A stretch of DNA of 8,850 nt from an uncultured bacterium (GTDB lineage: Bacteria; Actinomycetota; Coriobacteriia; Coriobacteriales; Coriobacteriaceae). This document shows, in pieces, positions 6,030 to 8,850 of this stretch. Numbering within the stretch: position 1 is the first letter of the stretch; the number at the start of each line of letters is the position of its first letter. Location: NCBI GenBank assembly GCA_905215205.1, contig CAJMPK010000054.1:1-8850 (forward strand), in the 5' to 3' direction. The notes beneath the pieces are model-generated. The model was not told where the DNA came from. It did no database searches and saw only the letters and a program-made list of their open reading frames with translations. Position numbers and translations under genes: made by a program.

Positions 6030-6446
6030 ATGACAAAAATGCTCAAGATCACGCTGAATGGCGAGACGTTTCTCGCCGACATGCTCTGGGACAAGGCTCC
6101 CGAGGCATGCAAGCTCTTCGAATCGTCCTGTCCGGTCGAGTCACGTATCTTTTCGGCCAAGATCTGCGATGCCGAGGTAACCTATCCCGTATCGGGCCCC
6201 ATCGCCAATTACGAGCACATCGAGAACCCCGTCTTTCACGAGCCGGCGGGTGCAGTGAGCTGGTATGGCGGATGGTCGTCAATCTGCATCTTCTTTGACG
6301 TCTGTGAGCCGTTTGGCACCTGCAACATGTTCGCCCGCATCTGCGAGGCAGACCGTGAGCGTTTTGCCGTTGCTTGCCGCAATGTCTGGGACAACCAAGG
6401 CATGTACATTAAAAACGAAATCGTCGAGATCGAAACGGAGGCCTAA
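6030..6446 (+). CDS. DUF3830 family protein, cyclophilin-like fold
   Basis: 138 residues, soluble, close to the usual length of DUF3830. The order matches the family as I know it: an opening strand LKITLNGETFLADML (5-19), the helix start DKAPEACKLF (21-30), PVESRI (35-40), then PAGAVSWYGGWSSICIFF (72-89) and the closing helix. The family has a cyclophilin-like beta-barrel, but no activity is established; members are often near amidohydrolases and other nitrogen-compound catabolism genes. Odd here are eight cysteines (27, 34, 46, 86, 92, 98, 105, 116). The start is set by GAGGAGGT seven bases before the ATG at 6030; an in-frame GTG at 5943 has no ribosome site. Its stop is two bases before the next gene, so the two are co-transcribed and probably translationally coupled. 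Confidence 0.75.
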   Translation: MTKMLKITLNGETFLADMLWDKAPEACKLFESSCPVESRIFSAKICDAEVTYPVSGPIANYEHIENPVFHEPAGAVSWYGGWSSICIFFDVCEPFGTCNMFARICEADRERFAVACRNVWDNQGMYIKNEIVEIETEA

Positions 6447-6448
6447 AG

Positions 6449-6973
6449 ATGATGGATATCAACACCCTGTTCGCACTCGACCTTGCCGAGTACACCACTG
6501 CACTTGAGGCCCTCGCCGACCAAATGATGCTCGAGGAGCCCCGCGACATCGACCTGATGCGCCGCCGCAAGCTCGACACCGGCCGCGAATTCGCCGTCTG
6601 GAACTTCACCGTCGGCTACTGTATGAACGCCGCCGACGCCCTCTCCCTCCTGCGAGCCCAGGCCAACGAAAACGCCAACGACGGCACCGCCGACCTTTCA
6701 ACGATCAACAACAGCGCCGCGCGCCTGTGCGACTGGTTCTCGGGCGCCTTCGACGTCACCGGCAAAATGGATGACACCACGGCAATCCTCGCCCACAGCC
6801 GCGACCTCTACGCCCAGGTAGAGACTCACGAACAGTTCGCTGCCCTCACCCGCGCCACCGAGCGCTATCTGGTCCAGCTCCAATTTTGGGTCGACCGCCA
6901 GATTCCCTGGCCGGCTATTAGCGACCTCGTCCACGGCTACCGCCTACGCACAGAGAGCGGCGAGACAAGGTAA
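6449..6973 (+). CDS. Protein of unknown function, partner of the DUF3830 gene
   Basis: 174 residues that I do not recognise. It looks soluble and almost entirely helical, without a signal peptide or membrane segment. It is acidic overall with a basic cluster MRRRK near residues 37-41. Aromatic positions in the middle (FAVWNFTVGYC, about 48-58) and near the end (FWVDRQIPWP) could form a hydrophobic core or interface. GGAGG at 6437-6441, inside the end of the DUF3830 gene, stands seven bases before the first of two adjacent ATGs, which decides the start. The two-base gap implies a shared transcript and perhaps a shared complex or pathway. Codon use is strongly GC-rich, like the older genes in the window, so it looks native. 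A hairpin follows 56 bases after the stop. Confidence 0.75.
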   Translation: MMDINTLFALDLAEYTTALEALADQMMLEEPRDIDLMRRRKLDTGREFAVWNFTVGYCMNAADALSLLRAQANENANDGTADLSTINNSAARLCDWFSGAFDVTGKMDDTTAILAHSRDLYAQVETHEQFAALTRATERYLVQLQFWVDRQIPWPAISDLVHGYRLRTESGETR

Positions 6974-7028
6974 CCAAGCAAGCAGCACCGACAACATCCC
7001 ACCATCGGGATCCAAAGTAAGAATCAGA

Positions 7029-7062
7029 GGGCTGGAGACGCACCCAACAGCGTCCCCAGCCC
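7029..7062 (+). terminator. Hairpin ending the DUF3830 unit
   Basis: Thirteen positions (7029-7041 with 7050-7062; GGGCTGGAGACGC with GCGTCCCCAGCCC) pair with one A-C mismatch around an eight-base loop. Position suits transcription termination, but the stem is followed by CTTCGC instead of a T-run, so it is not a textbook intrinsic terminator. Confidence 0.5.
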
Positions 7063-7116
7063 CTTCGCAAAGTAGAGCACTGTTTCAGCGGCCTTGAGGC
7101 CTATTCGAACCTTTGC

Positions 7117-7202
7117 TATCTCCTAATTTTTGTATATTTACGACATTATTATCTGCCAATTTTTGTATGATTTTGGGCGATTCTATCTGTCAATTTTTGT
7201 CA
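7117..7202 (+). repeat. Three 19-base direct repeats in front of the ATPase gene
   Basis: TATCTCCTAATTTTTGTAT (7117-7135), TATCTGCCAATTTTTGTAT (7150-7168) and TATCTGTCAATTTTTGTCA (7184-7202) share a core TATCTnnnAATTTTTGT. Start-to-start distances are 33 and 34 bases, about three helical turns, so a protein would meet all three on one face of the DNA. The last copy ends 12 bases before the ATPase ATG. The spacers are short and partly similar, so this is not a CRISPR array. An operator or iteron-like binding array controlling the ATPase gene is the simplest reading. Confidence 0.75.
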
Positions 7203-7214
7203 TTTGGGGGTTTA

Positions 7215-8576
7215 ATGCTACGCCGTAAGGTCACTGATAGGCTTTTGAGCTGGAAGAATAACTCCAATAAGGCATTGCTCGTTACTGGTGCGCGTCAGAT
7301 TGGCAAGAGCTATGCAATTCGCGCATTTGGAAAAAGCAACTACGCTTCGTATTTTGAGGTCAATTTACTACTCGATGTCGAAGCAAGGAATGCACTTGTT
7401 GGCGCAAAGAACTCCGTTGACTTTATCAACCGCGTAGCCCTTCTTGCGGATGTGCCGCTTGTTGAGGGCGATACGCTTGTCTTTGTCGATGAGATTCAGG
7501 AGTATCCGCAGATCGTTACACTCATGAAGGCGTTGGTCGAGGATGGGCGCTTTAGCTATGTCTTCTCGGGGTCTATGCTTGGGACTGAGTTTAAGGGGAT
7601 CTCTTCTTTTCCGGTGGGGTATGTAGAACACATTGTTATGCGCCCGATGGATTTTGAAGAGTTTTGTTGGGCAAACAGCGTTAGCGAGAATGTGCTTGCA
7701 GGCATTCGCAGCTGCCTTGTCGAGAAACATCCTGTCGAAAACTATATTCATGAGGCGATGCTCAAGAACTATAGAGCTTATATCGTTTGCGGCGGCATGC
7801 CGGAGGTCGTTCAGAATTATATTGATTCGGGTTATTCGCTCGTGAGCACACGTGAGCTTCAAACTCAGCTGGTCGATCAGTACAAAAGCGATATCTCAAA
7901 ATATGCATCGACTCGAGCGTTTAACGTTCGGTCGATTTTTGAGCAAATTCCCGTTCAGCTTGAGGCGGAGTCTCATCGCTTTGTCGTTTCGTCTCTGGGT
8001 GAGGGAGCTCGCCTTAAAAAATATGAGCAGGATTTCCTGTGGCTTGTTAACGCAGGTGTTGGATTGATGGTCGCCAGGGTGACGGAGCCACGAAGTCCTC
8101 TCAAGAGGACGGAGAAAACGACGGCCTTCAAACTATATGAGTCTGATACAGGCATGCTCGCATCGCGGTACCCCGGCAGCACTGCACGCGCTGTCTATCT
8201 TGATATGAAAACTCCCAACCTTGGTGGCCTCTATGAGAACGTGGTCGCGCAGGAACTCGTTGCCCTCGGGGCGGATGCATGGTACTACCAAACGCGTGAG
8301 GTCGGTGAAGTTGACTTTGTGATCGAAGGCGCCCACGGGCATGTTGTCCCAATCGAGGTCAAATCGGGCAAGAAGGTTCGAGCGCATGCGGCTCTCGATC
8401 GTCTGATGAGTGTGGGCGAGTACAAAATTCCCGAGGCCGTTGTACTGAGCCACGAGAACCTCAGCAAAGAGGGCAAGGTTCTGTACGTTCCAATCTACAT
8501 GACGTTTTGTCTCGATGAGTTTATGGAAAAGGATGACCCCAATAACGATTTCTCGTTCGCACCCATATCTCTCTAG
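7215..8576 (+). CDS. AAA_14/DUF4143 ATP-binding protein
   Basis: 453 residues, typical length for this family. The N-terminal P-loop domain has Walker A GARQIGKS (25-32), Walker B LVFVDEIQ (88-95), FSGS (117-120) as a sensor-like element and the family stretch RPMDFEEFCWA (143-153). The C-terminal DUF4143 part has a PD-(D/E)XK-like signature: E347, D367 in GEVDFVI and E381-V-K383 in PIEVKSGKK, which suggests a nuclease-type fold, active or decayed. The cellular role of this widespread, horizontally mobile family is unknown. I set the start at the ATG at 7215, behind GGGGG four bases away; an open frame reaching back to 7113 would translate the direct repeats. Codon use is visibly more AT-rich than in the genes to the left, a sign of acquisition. 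It is monocistronic, with a repeat array in front. Confidence 0.88.
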   Translation: MLRRKVTDRLLSWKNNSNKALLVTGARQIGKSYAIRAFGKSNYASYFEVNLLLDVEARNALVGAKNSVDFINRVALLADVPLVEGDTLVFVDEIQEYPQIVTLMKALVEDGRFSYVFSGSMLGTEFKGISSFPVGYVEHIVMRPMDFEEFCWANSVSENVLAGIRSCLVEKHPVENYIHEAMLKNYRAYIVCGGMPEVVQNYIDSGYSLVSTRELQTQLVDQYKSDISKYASTRAFNVRSIFEQIPVQLEAESHRFVVSSLGEGARLKKYEQDFLWLVNAGVGLMVARVTEPRSPLKRTEKTTAFKLYESDTGMLASRYPGSTARAVYLDMKTPNLGGLYENVVAQELVALGADAWYYQTREVGEVDFVIEGAHGHVVPIEVKSGKKVRAHAALDRLMSVGEYKIPEAVVLSHENLSKEGKVLYVPIYMTFCLDEFMEKDDPNNDFSFAPISL

Positions 8577-8795
8577 GCATTTGAATCCGCAATCCAGCCC
8601 CGTCCACGCATCAATGCATTTCCCAAGGTGCTGCGCGTTTCGCGGCAAAGCCGCGAAAAAGCAAAGGGACAAAAGGCCCCCCACAACCACGTCCTTCATC
8701 CGCCCACACAATCCGAGGACGTAGTCGTAGCAGGATCTGAGGGCTGACCTTCGCGGACACTCCGCAGGACGAAAGAACCCCCGCCGCACGTAGTG
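8577..8795. other. Intergenic region between the ATPase gene and the putative IS end
   Basis: I see no gene in 219 bases. It contains a sharp hairpin, TTTCGCGGC (8638-8646) with GCCGCGAAA (8650-8658) around a three-base loop, preceded by GC-rich and followed by A-rich sequence on the plus strand, plus a small stem GCGGA-CAC-TCCGC near 8753-8765. No U-tailed plus-strand terminator is found directly after the ATPase gene. The compact hairpin could be a dispersed REP-like element, which one window cannot show. Confidence 0.45.
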
Positions 8796-8801
8796 TGAAC
8801 T

Positions 8802-8840
8802 GCCTCCCATTTCTTGGACATGAGAAATGGGAGGCTTTTT
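8802..8840 (+). terminator. Terminator-like hairpin inside the putative IS end
   Basis: Thirteen perfect pairs (8802-8814 with 8823-8835; GCCTCCCATTTCT with AGAAATGGGAGGC) enclose an eight-base loop and are followed by T5 (8836-8840). It would stop plus-strand transcripts entering from the ATPase side. Its 3' arm contains GGGAGG, the ribosome site of the open frame at 8841. Confidence 0.7.
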
Positions 8841-8850
8841 ATGCGTGTCG
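8841..8850 (+). CDS. Start of an open frame, possibly IS3 OrfA (partial)
   Basis: Only the first three codons (M-R-V) and one further base are in the window. GGGAGG (8829-8834) stands six bases before the ATG, an ideal ribosome site. Identity is inferred from its place right behind an IS3-like terminal repeat, where the first transposase frame normally begins. Confidence 0.35.

Larger units (their letters stand above)
8796..8850 (+). mobile_element. Probable left end of an IS3-family element (truncated by window)
   Basis: The segment starts TGAACTGCCTCCC and reaches TTGGACA at 8814-8820. That spacing and wording resemble terminal inverted repeats of IS3-family elements, which begin with TG and often read TGnACTGnnCCC...TTGGACA. 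The outward boundary could be 8794 or 8796. It continues through a hairpin to an ATG at 8841. The other end, the transposase body and the target duplication are outside the window, so the call depends on resemblance only. Confidence 0.5.

Noticed and set aside
7117..7202. CRISPR array
   Set aside because: The three repeats are only 19 bases, imperfect, with 14-15-base partly similar spacers, and no cas gene is near.
7113..7214. N-terminal extension of the ATPase starting at a TTG
   Set aside because: It has no ribosome site and would translate the direct repeats into recurring N-F-C-type peptides; family homology starts at MLRRK.
8133..8810. 225-codon minus-strand frame across the ATPase 3' end and downstream
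   Set aside because: It is mostly antisense to the ATPase, its start overlaps the hairpin of the putative IS end, and there is no domain or ribosome site.

Overview
The window looks like a chromosomal segment of a high-GC, anaerobic gut actinobacterium, most likely Coriobacteriia and close to Collinsella. This is inferred from protein flavour, strong GGAGG ribosome sites, GC-rich codon use and gene content; no marker gene proves it. I see six complete protein genes with good support, one small complete gene of unknown family, and the very start of what is probably an insertion sequence at the right edge. There is no tRNA, rRNA or CRISPR array.

Left part (1-2973, minus strand): a two-gene unit, an APC-family amino-acid or amine permease followed by a metal-dependent amidohydrolase of the prolidase/imidazolonepropionase-like group. 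It closes with a rho-independent terminator at the left edge. A perfect GC-rich hairpin without a U-tract lies between the two genes. The pair reads as an uptake-and-hydrolyse module whose substrate cannot be read from sequence.

Middle part (2974-5427): a membrane-anchored C39-like cysteine peptidase on the plus strand, with an unusual long disordered cytoplasmic tail, faces a minus-strand carbamate kinase. The convergent genes meet at two strong hairpins, one of them a U-tailed terminator for the kinase. Carbamate kinase makes ATP from carbamoyl phosphate, but no arginine deiminase or carbamoyltransferase gene is in the window.

Right part (5428-8850, plus strand): a 600-base stretch without a convincing gene holds the kinase promoter region, an AT-rich patch and two sharp dyad symmetries. 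It leads into a tightly coupled pair: a DUF3830 (cyclophilin-like fold) protein and a 174-residue protein I do not recognise. After a hairpin comes a lower-GC gene for an AAA_14/DUF4143 ATPase with a PD-(D/E)XK-like C-terminal signature. Three 19-base direct repeats, spaced 33-34 bases apart, sit directly in front of it. The last 55 bases resemble the terminal inverted repeat and leader of an IS3-family element, in which one hairpin contains the ribosome site of the next open frame.

The best candidates for something undescribed are the repeat array in front of the solitary ATPase and the DUF3830/unknown-protein pair. The rest is ordinary metabolism with a few uncommon details.
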